Below, piece after piece: positions 1-11,994 of a stretch of DNA of 64,000 nt. The notes under the pieces were generated by a model. It was given only the letters and a program-made list of their open reading frames with translations, did no database searches and was not told the origin of the DNA. Origin of the DNA: Pholiota molesta (lineage: Eukaryota > Basidiomycota > Agaricomycetes > Agaricales > Strophariaceae); contig JACGCK010000039.1 in the NCBI GenBank assembly GCA_014925825.1, positions 1 through 64,000 of the forward strand, given 5' to 3'. A program made the translations under genes and the position numbers. Position 1 is the first letter of the stretch. The number at the start of each line of letters is the position of its first letter.

Positions 1-599
1 CTTTCATCGAGACATTTCAATTCAACCTGTACGGAAACAAAACACATCCTCTGTATGCGGAGCTCGAGAAGCTGGAAAAGGCGATAGATATATCCGGCGG
101 TGAAAAACAACGCATAGTCGCGTAGGTGGAATTTGAATCTGTACTTTCTTGGCTGCTGATGAACAAATTACTTCGACCTCTTTGTAGATCGCGCTCTTTC
201 ATGCGATTTAAATCTGGGAAAGTTAAGTTCGTCGCCGTTGACGAGCCTAGCTCCGCGTTGGATGCGGAAGGAGAGCTGCAGTTGTTCAAAAGATTGCTCG
301 ACGTCCGAGAGGGCAAGACGATGGTATTCGTTACGCATCGTTTCGGACATCTCACAAAATACGCTGATATGATTATGTGAGGATATTCAATTATTCATTC
401 TTGATCTTCTTTCCTGACAAGATTCTGTCTGCGTGGTCATAGATGCATGAAAGATGGATCGATTGTTGAAACTGGATCTCATGGGCATCTTATATCAGCC
501 AAAGGAGAATATGCAAAGCTTTACAACATTCAGGCAAGTGCCTTTAGCCAGAACGGCAATATCAAGGAGGGATCTCTCGCCAGTGAGGCTATAATATAA
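1..599 (+). CDS. ABC transporter, C-terminal nucleotide-binding part (5' end outside window)
   Basis: Three exon pieces join in frame: 1-121, 188-376 and 443-599. The introns are 122-187 (GTAGGT..TAG) and 377-442 (GTGAGG..TAG). The join shows the ABC signature SGGEKQRIV, a Walker B strand ending FVAVDEPSSALD, the H-loop in VFVTHRF, and the usual tail CMKDGSIVETGSH. It is therefore the last part of an ATP-binding domain that would power an export or flippase-type transporter; the substrate cannot be told. The stretch between the LEKLEKA helix and the signature is shorter than I remember for fungal relatives, so a small internal deletion is possible. The stop is TAA at 597-599. Walker A and any membrane domain lie outside the window. 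Confidence 0.8.
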
Positions 600-803
600 G
601 CATTTTCTGGAGTTGAAAGAATAAGTAGTTTCACCTTGCTGAAAGCAATGGTCCCCCACATTCGAAATTACTAAGCATGTATGTATAGATGTTTGTTCCC
701 GTCCTCTATTGATGCTCGACCAAACATTTCACTAGCATCCAGCCGTCGAAAGAATCCTAGGCTCGTGACCATCCGTTTCTTTCGAACTCCGCTGGACAGT
801 TCT

Positions 804-880
804 CAGAAACGGCTGGGACAAACGAACACACTTTGGCAGGGTCACGCTTTTGTGACGCGGGACTTAGTGAAATTTCGACG
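804..880 (+). repeat. Left arm of an inverted repeat of about 77 bp
   Basis: This stretch (around ACGGCTGGGACAAACGAAC and GTGACGCGGGACTTAGTGAA) recurs in reverse complement at 1733-1808, at roughly 80 percent identity by eye. Both arms share GGGACAAACGAACAC and TGTGACGCGGGACTTAGTGAA. The pair encloses about 850 bp with no clear gene. It may be the ends of a non-autonomous DNA element or two opposite copies of a short dispersed repeat. Confidence 0.6.
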
Positions 881-1732
881 ATTTCACGCTCTGCACAGTA
901 CTACAACAACACGAGCTCGACTTCCACGGCCTATTCTACTTCGACAGCACCCTAGAAGTTATCATACAAGGGCTACCCTACAATCTCTCCTCCAGAATAA
1001 CCTCCACCACCGACCTACGATGACCATACTCGACACGTCCGCGGTAACTTCACCATTGACGCGAACGGAGGCAACTCAAGCCGCCTAAAAGCCACGTAAC
1101 AAAGCTCAAGGAGGATAACGGGTGCTAGCAAGCTAAGGGAAGACCCATGAAGTGGGAGATCCTTGTCAAGTACGTCCCCACGTCGCCACCGTTATATCTT
1201 CTCTGACTTATAGACGAGCGCTGCGGGAGCATTGGATGTGTTTCTGCCCCGTGTTGATGAGACCTATGCGCTCTTCTAGCCGCTGTCCGACTCCGATGTA
1301 CTTCAGTTATCCCCTCAGCGATCATCTACGCTGACATCCGATTCCATCTTGCGCCCTTGGGGCTTGCTTGGGGCCTTGTCTCGACATTAGTTTGTCCATC
1401 CACCCCACTGAGTGACCTTGCATCTAACTGTCTGGACATACAAGGAGGGCTGCAATTTTGCAACCTCTGAGGTGTACAAACATGTAATGCATGCACAATG
1501 GCTCTGCTGAACCCTATGAGTCCATCACCCCATCTTAATGCCGACCTACCATCATTATCCTAGTAAGTCGTTGTGCGGCAAGTACAAGTTCATTTTTATG
1601 CAAAAAAACACTTTTTTTTTCAAGTCCATGTATTTCGCATTATTTAAGTCAAATAAGCTGTTTAAAAGTGTTCCTAGAGGGATGATTTTTTGTGATGTTT
1701 TGAGTGAGTGTGGCCAGAGTCCAACGACGAAA

Positions 1733-1808
1733 CGCGGAAATTTCACTAAGTCCCGCGTCACACGGAGGGGTCCCCGCCAAAACGTGTTCGTTTGTCCCAG
1801 TCGTTCTG
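1733..1808 (-). repeat. Right arm of the inverted repeat
   Basis: Reverse-complement partner of 804-880. The right arm continues directly into a second, smaller inverted repeat at 1797-1820 and 1888-1911. Confidence 0.6.
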
Positions 1809-1911
1809 GGATGTTCTTCCTTTTCACAGTCCGCTTGATGTTTGACCGCATAACAAAACCACAACAAAGGACAAACAAATCACCGCGGGAAGAACTCCCA
1901 GAACGACTGGC
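1797..1911. repeat. Hairpin-forming inverted repeat, arms of about 23 bp
   Basis: The stretch CCAGTCGTTCTGGGATGTTC at 1797 and its continuation are repeated inverted at 1888-1911 as GAACTCCCAGAACGACTGG with small differences. The arms are about 68 bp apart. Each arm also contains the small palindrome-like CCAG..CTGG. No coding role is seen. Confidence 0.55.
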
Positions 1912-3392
1912 AAGCGAGTCTAAAAGAATCCTTAATGTTCATGAAAGTTGTGCTAATGTTTATGCATGTTTGTATCCTGATTCGCTCCACACGCATTTAC
2001 CCTCGCAGAGTCGGACCTAGGACGCTTTACCTGAAATTTTACACTTTACCAGACACCCTCTCACTGTGTCGATCTACCTTTACACAGCCCATATCACTTC
2101 TTTTTCATATCATCAAATCTGGGAAGCCTACATACTAGGTCAGACTTCACATTTCTTTAAAATCCTAATACTGATGATCAGTTATAGCCATGAAGGCTTT
2201 GCACGACACCCTCTCACAAATTGGTCTGATTTATGAGTTGGGAACGTCAACCATTTATGAAGGGATCACAGATTTCTATTGTGAGAATGGTAATAAAATA
2301 TTGAACTAATTCTTTGAGACCGAGCGTGGCGGGTGCGGGCCGTGCGGCCACCTGCGAGGTCGATAAAAAAGCCAGAGGTTCACAAAATAGTATAGCCAGA
2401 AATAATAAGTAGTCTAGTGGTGAGAAAATTCAAAAGAAGCCTTGCAGCAAGGTGTCGAGGAGACCGAAGGTCGACCTTTCATGATATAGAAATTTTGATA
2501 ACTTAGTAAACTTTGGATCCTTCGGAATGTGCGTATAGAATGTCGATGTGATATTTCTTGACCTTCAATATTAAGGTGTTTTTTTCCTAATAACCTGGAG
2601 CCCACAATATCATTCGATTTCATTGGCGATATTCTGCTGGTCCATGGTACACATATCCATTCTGAGCGGCAAAGAATCAAGTGGAAAGACATTGAAATCA
2701 CGGTCATCAGGCCATCTGAAAAGACCGTGGGAATGTGGTTTGACAGCGACCACGATATGATTGTCAACGTAAAAGTATAGCAAGTTTCTTTGAACATGCT
2801 CCCAAACTTGGTATCCACGAACTCGAACTTCGTAAAAGGATGCGTGAGGCGTTCTTATCAGTCTTTCATTGAGCTAGGACACCCTCAATTCGAAGACAAT
2901 GCCTTGACAATGCCGTACACGTCTGTCATTCCATCCCTCGAGGCTCCAGACGAAAATTTGAACCAGGGTCTTGTCTTAATTTCTAGAGCCCTGGCTCTTA
3001 TCCCTAAAGTTGTCCGCTACTTTGCCTGGCCCATTCCATACTCTTGCATTTTCCACTGACTATCTCAGTGATCGACGTCGGATGACTACAATGAAGAATT
3101 CAAGAACAGACTCGCGGTCGTTTGCGAAGGGCGCAACGAATCTCGATTCATACCTCTCGACGGTGTCGTTCCGCCAGAATTCTTATCTGAAGCGTTTACG
3201 TGCGGTGTTTATCTAGTAGCAGGGTCGGGAATCAATACGAGCCGAACGAAACATAAAAGAGTGAATAGGAAGTGACATGAGCACTACCCATTCCTACCAT
3301 CTCTGAATCGTTCACCTCGTCCATCCTCAAGGTGAGTGTTTTTGTTGTTGTTGCGGATTCCTGGAACAACTCAAGCTCATCCGGATTCTGCT

Positions 3393-5162
3393 ATGGATAG
3401 CATGAGTTATACACGTTCCCCAATTGTCAAGTCGTTCGGGTTGGTGTTCGATATCCCGCCACTCAGTTTTGACCGCGTTCATGCAGGCCATGTCGCAGTA
3501 TCATCATTCCCTCTGTTCCAGATACCTATAGAACTATTCCCCCACGTATTGAACCATCTATCAACAGACGACCTGCTGGCCTTCAGCCAAGTGGATAGAG
3601 ACTGTCGCCGATTAGCCTTGCTATCCATTTTCAAGGACGTCAGTATGTGCTTCGCTCGCGATAGTATATGTCACAAGTTGCTGGAAAACGTCCCATTCTC
3701 GACCACCACAGATCATTGTCCGCATTCGCCTTCTTCGTACATTGCGCCATGCATTCGACGTTTGACCGTAACGGTCGAGCCTTGCGATAAGCTCATTCCG
3801 AATTACGACATTGTCGTCTCGGAGTACGATTCCTTGGCTCTTGCAAAAATGAATTTTTTTCTACACAGCTTCGTCGAGTCTGTTTCTCACAAGATCCAAA
3901 GTTCTTATCCGAACATCCACGTACTAGATTGGAATACCCCCACGCTTATTTCGGCTTCTACGTTCAACTCTATACTCGCATCTCCCATCAAACATTTACG
4001 TCTCCAAGGTGCCGCGATCTATAATGATGGTTCTTTCTCCCCTTCTACTGGCGAATTATTCCTCGAAACCTTCAGCTTGGATCTATCATCAATTCATTCT
4101 GTAGATCGCCACCATCCTAATGTCTTCAAAGACATCCTTCTTCGAACTAGCGCAACTCTTCGTCAACTTATATGGTGCGGGTACCTCAACGACAACGAAA
4201 TCAATCTTAATGACGATATTTATTCGTTTCCTCGTTTGCGATCGCTAACTCTCGACATCGTTTCCTCCGTGAGCGACAAACTCATTCAAGTTCTCCTCGG
4301 GCCATCTACCCGCGTCGAGACCTTAGCTATCGACACCATGACCTCATCTACGCGCAAGTTTTTCGCCGCACGAGGATACGTACCCGCTTTGAAGCAGTTA
4401 TGTTGGCTGAATCACAGTCAAGGTGATCTATCGCCGTATGATGATGTACTCAGTTTCCTACGATACAACACCCAGCTCGAAGCGCTCCATATTCCCGGCC
4501 CCGCTTCCCCGCAATTCCTCTCGTTCTCGCTCCTTCCGACATTGCGTCAACACTTTGAGGCGCTCAGTTCTCTCCATCTTGTATGGGGCGCTCCAGACAT
4601 TCATGAAGACGCTCTCATAGTGATCTCCACCATACCCACTCTTCGGCATCTCTGGTTATCTGCTGGGAATCAGAACAGCTTGCGGAACACCTGGGAAATT
4701 AACCATCAGTCTATCCTCACATGGCTCTCACCTCTAAGGCACCTCGAGACATTTGCTCTCTCCCACGATACCTACAAAGTAAACGCCCATCCCCTTGCAC
4801 CTAGATCCTGCGATTACTATGCAAGTAGAGCGATCCCAGTAGCGCTGGACGTCTCTAAATATCTGTCCGCCCCTGACTTCGATGTTTATCAAGGCAAGAA
4901 TGTCGATTTCTTGCTGGGGCGCGCACAGCAGATAGAAATGCGCCGCCTTGCATGGGAAAGCTGGCACGCAGAACGTATGCTTATGATAACGAATGAATAC
5001 GTTGTCCGATTTCCTATCTTACGTTGGTTGTTCATTGGTCAACTTTTGTTTACTAGAAGCGCTTCTGAAACTTTTTCTCTGGTACATAAACCCCCTAGAC
5101 GCGACCCCTACCTGACATCTTTACAAAAAAAGATGTCCATGACACTGTGGCGACCTATCTAG
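3393..5162 (+). CDS. F-box protein, 589 residues
   Basis: A single exon runs from ATG at 3393 to the stop at 5160-5162. An F-box-like helix set lies at about residues 48-90 (IPIELFPHVLNHLSTDDLLA, then VDRDCRRLALLSIF), followed by about 480 residues with leucine-spaced strands such as LRSLTLDI, LEALHIPG and LETFALSH. This is the usual agaricomycete layout of an F-box with an LRR-like C-terminus. Such proteins act as substrate adaptors of SCF ubiquitin ligases through Skp1; the target is unknown. The frame extends upstream of 3393 but without ATG, and a GTGAGT..CAAG pair at 3332-3375 could be a 5'-leader intron, so the ATG at 3393 was chosen. The gene looks intact. Confidence 0.75.
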   Translation: MDSMSYTRSPIVKSFGLVFDIPPLSFDRVHAGHVAVSSFPLFQIPIELFPHVLNHLSTDDLLAFSQVDRDCRRLALLSIFKDVSMCFARDSICHKLLENVPFSTTTDHCPHSPSSYIAPCIRRLTVTVEPCDKLIPNYDIVVSEYDSLALAKMNFFLHSFVESVSHKIQSSYPNIHVLDWNTPTLISASTFNSILASPIKHLRLQGAAIYNDGSFSPSTGELFLETFSLDLSSIHSVDRHHPNVFKDILLRTSATLRQLIWCGYLNDNEINLNDDIYSFPRLRSLTLDIVSSVSDKLIQVLLGPSTRVETLAIDTMTSSTRKFFAARGYVPALKQLCWLNHSQGDLSPYDDVLSFLRYNTQLEALHIPGPASPQFLSFSLLPTLRQHFEALSSLHLVWGAPDIHEDALIVISTIPTLRHLWLSAGNQNSLRNTWEINHQSILTWLSPLRHLETFALSHDTYKVNAHPLAPRSCDYYASRAIPVALDVSKYLSAPDFDVYQGKNVDFLLGRAQQIEMRRLAWESWHAERMLMITNEYVVRFPILRWLFIGQLLFTRSASETFSLVHKPPRRDPYLTSLQKKMSMTLWRPI

Positions 5163-5856
5163 ACTTCCATAGAAGAGCATGTACTTATTCTACGTAAAGT
5201 AAGTACTTAGCGTATTGTTTAGGATATCATTATGGGACTTTTGCTTCACTCGGATGCGTCCCTGTAAAATACTTAGAGACAAACGCACATTCTAGATCTG
5301 TCCTTGCTATCGACCAGTGCTCTACTTTCGGTCATGGTTTATATATAGACTTTCTAAGAATAACTTGATTACTGCGGAGTGTGTTGTGTAATTCTCACGC
5401 ACGACAACGAAACTATGTACTTGCGCTCTGAGAGAATGCTGGCAAGTCCATTAATCGAACAAAGGATCGTCTATATTGTATCTCTGTTTACCAGAGACTA
5501 GTTGGTTTAGACAGAGACGGTTTTTCAAACTTTGCAGTGGTTGGTGGTTGTATTGCAAGATATTGATTTGAAAGTTGTTTGAAAGACTTTGAAAGTCCAT
5601 CTTATTCATTTGACGGAAAGTACTAACCGTGTAATGACTTACGTTAACAAAGCATATGGTCTCGCTTTTTTTAGACTCCATCCTATGTAGCACAAGCACA
5701 TGAGATGAATTCTGAACGAATTTGACCCTAGCAAGGTGCTCATGGGCACGTTCTATTTTGAAATGGCCGTGGTGGGGCTTCTCACTGATTCTCCAATAAA
5801 AGGAAGGTTTCGGAAAGTGATATCAATAACTTCTTCGCCCACCGTCTACCGCTGCC
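5163..5856. other. Intergenic spacer
   Basis: AT-rich spacer between the F-box gene and the amino-acid transporter. It must hold the terminator of the first and the promoter of the second. No family, RNA gene or repeat was recognised. Confidence 0.5.
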
Positions 5857-8464
5857 ATGGCGTACAACGTTGCAAATGTCGCAATGACAGAGCCCATCCA
5901 CGTGAACGAGCTCGAGAAGGTGGACCGTAGTTCCTCTATCGACTCCCCAGCCCATTTCACGGGAAGTAGAGAGATCGTCTTTGAGGACTACCTGCATTTC
6001 GCTGCGTTGCAACGACTGGAAGAAGATGGCGGCATTGAGAAGGCGGCTACCGAGCCGAACTGGTTCCAAAGGCTTTCTGCGCACAAAGGACCGAACGTGA
6101 ACGTCGATGTTCACAATGCCAAGTCGTACCCCATGACGGAATACGAAGAGGACCAGGCAAAGGCGTCAAAAGCATTGCGCCTAGCTTCATGGGCGTCCGT
6201 ATTCTATTTGATCACAACGGACATATTGGGACCTTTCAACGCACCATTCGCCATTTCCCAGGTGGGATGGGTACCAGGTGCGACCTTCGAAGTTATTTCG
6301 TTTGTTTCCATGGCGTTTAATTTCAATTATTAGGCGTTATACTTTATTTCGTTAGTGAGTATGCCTATTCTATCCATTGAGATCCATGATTTTGAACATC
6401 TTAAATTTCTAGTGGGTGTAATGGCCCTATACACTGGCCTTATCTTGTGGCGATTGTTTGTCCGACTCGACTCTGCGCGTTATCCGGTCAAAACTTATGC
6501 CGACATGGCGGAACGTATTTTTGGACGTGCCGCTCGCCATATTGTAAACGTGCTGCAAAGTCTACAGCTGATTATCAATGTACAAAGTCGCATTCCAGCA
6601 TTTTGTTAATCCCATTCGCTGATTTGAATTCCTAGGTTGCGACTATCTGTTTGAGCAATGGTCAAGCCCTTTCTCAGGTTGCGAATTTCAAGGTCTGTAT
6701 TTTCCCGTTCACAGGCGGTCCTCCAATTCTCACGTATCGTGTTCTCAGCTCTGCTTCTCTGTCTGTATCGTGATATGGTCCATCGTCGGCTTCGGTATAG
6801 GTCAAATTCGCACATTAAAGGTATGTTTCGATTCTGTTATTGGGCGCCGCCTGTTGAAATATCAATACCTCCAGGCCTACGGATGGTTGGCCAATAGCGC
6901 TGTGTGGTAACGATTCCGATCCTTTTGAAAATACCGCGCCACTGAATATTTTGCCTTAGGCTCAATCTGCTCATTATATTTACTTCGATGGGCTTTGTGG
7001 CACACAGTGTGCCCAACTTCGCTGCAGCCAAAACTTCGCTGGGAGTTGATCCAGGTCCCATTATAAGCGCCAAGTTCACTACATTACCACTCTTCCTGAA
7101 GGTATGTCGGCTTTATCTATGCGCACATCCGGGATCGTGATTCTAAAACCGTCCTTTCCAGATCAACGGTATTATGAACATGGTGAACCATTACTGCTTT
7201 CTAACAGTCCCCCAAGGAAAGCTTTCTAATAGAGTTACGTCAAGGTTTTCGCGTATGGCGGAGCCATGATTTTCCCAGAAATGGTGGGTCGTTCGTAATC
7301 CCGTATAGGGCCGTATTAATCAACTACTCTTTTGTCCGCTTTCGATAGATGGCTGAGATGAAGCGGCCGATGGACTTCTGGAAGGGAATGGTGTGTAAAC
7401 TGCCTTTGATTACGAACGTATATATCATTTTGGTATATCTAACCGATCCAATAGACAATGGCACAGGCGCTTATTTTTGTCGCATATCTCTTATACGGCT
7501 GCTTCGTCTACGTTAGTCCATTATCGTTGAACATCATTTGCCATCTATCTCATCCTCTTATCCAGGCCTTCCAAGGACAATTCACCCTCCCGCTCGCCTT
7601 CCAGGGTGTTAGCAAGCATTCTTGGCAGAATTTAGGCAATGTTATTGCGCTGATCACCGGTATCATTGCTGCTGGACTCTACGGAAACATTGGCATAAGT
7701 ATGTAATCCAGACGATTGCTTATAGTTGTATCTGACTCAAAATCCGGTAGAGGTCGTATACATCAACGTTGTTGAAGACTGGCTGAAAGGACCGCGGCTC
7801 ATGACACCCAAAGGACGCATTGTCTGGTCAGGTAACTTTGGGTTTCTAATTGATTCAGATATAAGAACTGATTCTTCATTCTTCGTCGTGCATCTACAGG
7901 CCTCGTCTTCGTCTACTGGTCCCTCGGTAAGCAGATGGCCTAATGTCTGGATCCGCTCCGCTGTCCTAATCTCTCTAATCACGCCCAGCGTTCATCATCG
8001 GTTCTGCTATTCCTCAAGTGCAGACCATCACTGGGCTTATTGCTGCCATTGCCATCATGCAATTCACCTACAGCTTCCCACCGCTCCTCCGTCTTGGGTA
8101 CGATGTGATCACCGATGCCATGGCTGCAGACAACCTATACGTACCTGGGACGGGCTCAACGGCGCGCATCGATACTTGGAGCGAGTGGTCGCGCTGGAAG
8201 CGGGTAAGTGTTTCCACCTTTGTGCTTGTCGAGCTCTAGTAGTCTACACCGGGAAAAAAAAAAAAAGAAACTGATCATCTTTTTCCACGACAGGGCCTCT
8301 TTGGTGGACGCGTGTTTTTCAAGCTGTTCAATCTCGTTATTTTCCTCGGCGGATTGTCAATGGCTTGCCTTGGGATGTGGGGCGCCGGAGAGGCCATCAA
8401 GGCGACATTCGCGTTGTCCGGCGCGGCGACGTCGTTTGGATGCAAGTCCCCACTGCAAGGGTAA
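5857..8464 (+). CDS. Amino-acid transporter, Aa_trans/AVT family
   Basis: The gene assembles through about a dozen short introns with every join in frame. Exon 1 (5857-6277) encodes a hydrophilic N-terminus and the first membrane segment, ending AISQVGWVPG. Exon 2 (6334-6354) is only 21 bases (VILYFV). Further pieces read GVMALYTGLILWRLF, YPVKTYADMAERIFG, ICLSNGQALSQVANFK, IVGFGIGQIRTLK, AYGWLANSAVW, AEMKRPMDFWKGM and QGQFTLPLAFQG. The last exon ends GAATSFGCKSPLQG with TAA at 8462-8464. The many hydrophobic helices and the order of motifs fit a proton- or sodium-coupled amino-acid permease of about 475 residues, vacuolar or plasma membrane. The exact substrate cannot be given. No break was found. 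Confidence 0.85.
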
Positions 8465-8746
8465 AAAGCCAGCCAATCGGCTTTTTTACGATACATGTAT
8501 CTACAAATACTTTACGATATTGGTCTTTTCTAACACTTCTATCCACGATGAATCTTTGAATATAAATCAATTTATAAGTAGAACCAATGATTCAACTGTG
8601 CAATGTCTAAATTGGGTGTCCAAACTAGCGCGGAGTATTATAGATAATAGTCTTATGAATGGGATCCTAATTGTCTATGGTGAAGAAGCAAGTCGAACAG
8701 GTGAATATAGCACAAAATACAGAACGATGCATCCAGCGCATACGGC

Positions 8747-11700
8747 TCAAGAGGCGATCTTCAGCATCTCTCTCTTCGTAGCGATCTCGTCCCTCAACAT
8801 AGCAACCCGACTGTCCAGCCTGGACGACAGATCCACCGAGCTCGTCGCCAGACTAAGCGCTACATCCAGCCGCGCACTAGCGCGGTCGAGCACTTCCGTC
8901 CACCGTCTCTTCAACTCCGCATCCGCATGTGCGTCCGGGAGGTGCCCATTCCCATTGAGACGGCCGGCGTCAGCGGGACGCGTCGCATGCGACGTGCTGT
9001 CGCTGACTGACGATGCCGCACTCGCTCCGTCAGCATCCAACCGCGACAGCTCTGCCGAACGCCCTCCCGTGCCCGCCCGCTTATCGAGCGTCGTCTGTGC
9101 CTCCTTCAGATCTAGCACCGCGATCTCGAATGATGCCACGCCGCCGACCCATGTGCTGGCCTTCAGCGCGCTCTGCTGACCCACTGCCTCCTCCAGCAAT
9201 CTTCGTGCCACGTCAAGCTTGCCGACCGTGCGGTAATGGATGCCTAAAAGCAGCGCGCGAATGGCGATCTCGTCAGGGGAGTCGAGGTCGACGTCAAGGT
9301 CCGAGGAAGGTGTGGTGGCTGCCTTTGATGCATCGAGAGAACCTGCGCTGGCAGAGGCGTCGTGGGCGATAGTGCTGAAAACAGGCGGAGTGAGGGCGCT
9401 AAGAGTGTCGATATGGGCTTGGGCGATATGAGGTGCGATGCGGCCGTGGTTGTTCCAGACTATTATGAGCAAAATATAAGCGGTATATCCAACGATTAAG
9501 ATGAGGGAAGCTAGCGGAAAGCCTACAGATTCCCATTTCTGGAGAAATATCGAATTAAAACGGGTTGTCATTTACTTTGAACTGAACGGCTCATCACCAA
9601 CCTTCAGCGGGGCTGATCTTTACTGCCTCAATACAATTTTTGTCGCTGCCTGTCCTACGAGTTTGCTTTTCTTTGTAGAATGCCACTAGAAATTATAACA
9701 ATCCTCGGAGAATGAGCTTTGAAAAGGAAAGAATGGGAAACACATACGCTTCTTCTTAATGAAAACCTCTGTCGGTAGATCCTTCCCGCTAATCTTCTTT
9801 TATTAATTAAGTCAGGAATGGCGTCCATTAAATATTGCGCCTTTTCCATATTTCCCAGAGAATAATAACAACCTGACTCCACGTATCATGATCATAGCCC
9901 CACGTAACACATTGAGCAATCAACACGTACCGGCAGCGATGAAATAATACGTTCCATGACTCCTATAAAACACCACCAAATCAACAGGGCGTCTCGAATG
10001 TGTTACCGCACAAACCATGAATTCAACTCGGTCATTTTCAAAAATGCCTCCGCCGCCTCCTGGTAGCGCATCTGGCTGAGCAGCGTCCACGCCAGTTCGA
10101 AGATGAGCTAAGATCACAAACCGCGCATGGGTCAATTTCAACACCGCCGTGGCACATTGAAGCGTGTATTAGCGTACCATAATGTCGGCTTGGACAAACG
10201 AATGCGCCTGCGCCGCTTCGAGTCCTTCTTGGAGCACAACGATGGCTGCGTCGGCCTTATACGACATTCGCAGGATCTTCGCCTAGTATCGTGTATCCCA
10301 GTTGAGATTAGGTCGTCGAAAGATATTGGCAGACTTACGCGATTGAGGATCCAGAGTGCTCCTACAGGGTATCGTGATGCAATCCTGGAAAGTAACAATT
10401 TAGGCAGGAAAACAACACTGCGACTATTCGGCTGAAACCTACTGATCAACAATTGTTTGATACTGAGCGAGTATCCCTTCCTCATTTGCCTGGTATCCCG
10501 AAACCAGCAGGACGACACCATAGTATGTCATCAACACAAGTCTATGAAAATTCGGTCAGCGACAAGTAATACTTCTGAAATTTTTTTACAACCACATACC
10601 CAGCGAAGACGCCGTGAACATCGGATTTCGTTGCTGCGAGCGACAGGGCCTGTAATGCGAGCTTACGATCATGTTTGAATCCAAGGAAACCAACAAGACC
10701 TCTGACAAAACAATAATATTAATAGCAGAAATAGGAACAAGGCGAAAAGTAAAACGGCGACATACTGGACCTTCCTCGGAAGCAGCGAAAAGACAAGATT
10801 AAATAGCCCAAACCCAAAGGCTGTACCGGCTACGATAAGGTCTTCGACCGGACCGTCAGGAGCGATGACTTGGTCCGTTTGGGTGGGTAAACTGGCTGTC
10901 GATGTCGACGGTGTCCCAACCCAACGCGAAAAGAAGCCCCCTGGCTTAGCAGCCGATGTAGGCGTAACGGGCGCGGTCGCGGGTATGGTCGAGGCACTAG
11001 CGGCAGAGGTTGCAGAATGGGCGGAAATAAGCGACAGATCGGAGGGCTTGTGCTTGAGGGATGCGGGGAGCGATGGGGAAACAGAAATGGGTGTTTTGGA
11101 TCCAGGCAAGTGGTAGGCGCCGTTTTGATCGATGATAGGCGTATGCGGGAGGCCATGGGGGAAGACAGTCTTGTACAGTCTAAGGGCAACGCAGGAGGGA
11201 TAAGAACATGACGTATAGAAGACTGAAAAAGGGAACGCACTTGGTAAACTTGGAGTGAGCGCTAACCCGAGATTAACAAATGCTGCCCGAGAGGACTTGA
11301 GTCTCACCTATTCAAAGAATACCTGGATATAATCAGGAAAGAAGCTTGGGTATGTAGTCCGAGAGACTCACATGCACTGCAGGTATCCCATGTACGATTC
11401 GCTATAAGAGAGTCAGATGACAAGGTAATTGCATATTAACGGCAGGCATGCCTAAGCGCATGGGTGAGTCCCAACAAAACCACTGCGTCCGCGTTGAGGA
11501 TCTCCCACTCCAGGCCATGGTGGAACCGACTACGGTACAGGTCATGGGATTTCGGGGTGCGCGTGTATTTTCGCGTTCCAGCCTCGGATAACGAAAGGCA
11601 TCGAGTGGCTTCTGCCATTAACCCAGACTGGTCGTAGTGTCAGGCACCCGACACAGGGAGCGTACTAGAAGATTACGCACTTCCATCCCGAGCGCCGCTT

Positions 11701-11875
11701 CCAGAAACGCGCACACTCCTAATCCCATCATATGGAACGGGTCGTCATGTTTCTTGAAGTGTTCGCGCGCGGAGACGATGTCGTTTGAGAAGAGGTAGTC
11801 AAAACCTTTGGTTGCACTGATCAAAAGTTGGGCGTTGGGGTGTTCTGGGCTACGCGTTTCCACTGTGGCAGACAT
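8747..11875 (-). pseudogene. IML2: IML2 (TTC39-type outer-membrane/lipid-inclusion protein), with one frameshift
   Basis: Sixteen exons can be read leftward: 11875-11681, 11627-11452, 11401-11372, 11322-11308, 11261-11241, 11179-10766, 10701-10600, 10541-10443, 10384-10339, 10282-10178, 10107-10016, 9962-9931, 9872-9748, 9685-9602, 9538-9527 and 9459-8747. Family landmarks are [59 protein letters not shown] and EEMGIFWNNHGRIAPHIAQA. In yeast Iml2 acts in clearing protein inclusions together with lipid droplets; animal relatives are TTC39 proteins. In exon 13 the frame changes between LINKRRLAG and the expected GKDLPTEV. One G appears lost in a short G run (plus-strand C run 9785-9787), so the gene is either frameshifted or carries a sequence error. 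Everything else is intact. A transposon abuts its ATG. Confidence 0.8.
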
Positions 11876-11877
11876 TA

Positions 11878-11994
11878 CAGCTGTTTCCGAAAACCTTGTC
11901 AGTTCGCATTTTTTTTTGCTCGCTCGAGCAGCAATATAGAGCAATATATGATATTGAGGTACATCCGCATTTGGGAAATAAGTCGTCAGGTGGC
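11878..11994 (+). repeat. Left terminal inverted repeat, 117 bp
   Basis: It matches the reverse complement of 15571-15687 with about 5 mismatches and diverges sharply after AGGTGGC. The outer end lies two bases (the TA) from the IML2 start codon. Confidence 0.9.

Larger units (their letters stand above)
600..3392. other. Gene-poor interval with inverted repeats and possible gene remnants
   Basis: No gene could be assembled here. The left half (about 800-1920) holds the inverted repeats listed separately. From about 2630 to 2780 a plus-strand frame reads a protein-like piece starting DILLVHGTHIHSE and ending at a stop near 2779. From about 3110 to 3270 another reads PLDGVVPPEFLSEAF and then a stop. 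Both look more protein-like than chance but match no family I know, and neither links to a start codon through clear introns. They may be remnants of decayed genes. Confidence 0.4.

Noticed and set aside
8208..9179. 323-codon plus-strand open frame
   Set aside because: It lies opposite the last IML2 exon, starts at a non-ATG context inside the transporter intron, and has no domain features; IML2 explains the region.
9748..9872. An intron that would remove the IML2 frame change
   Set aside because: No GT-AG pair lies between LINKRRLAG and the KDLPTEV frame; they are separated by a single base shift.
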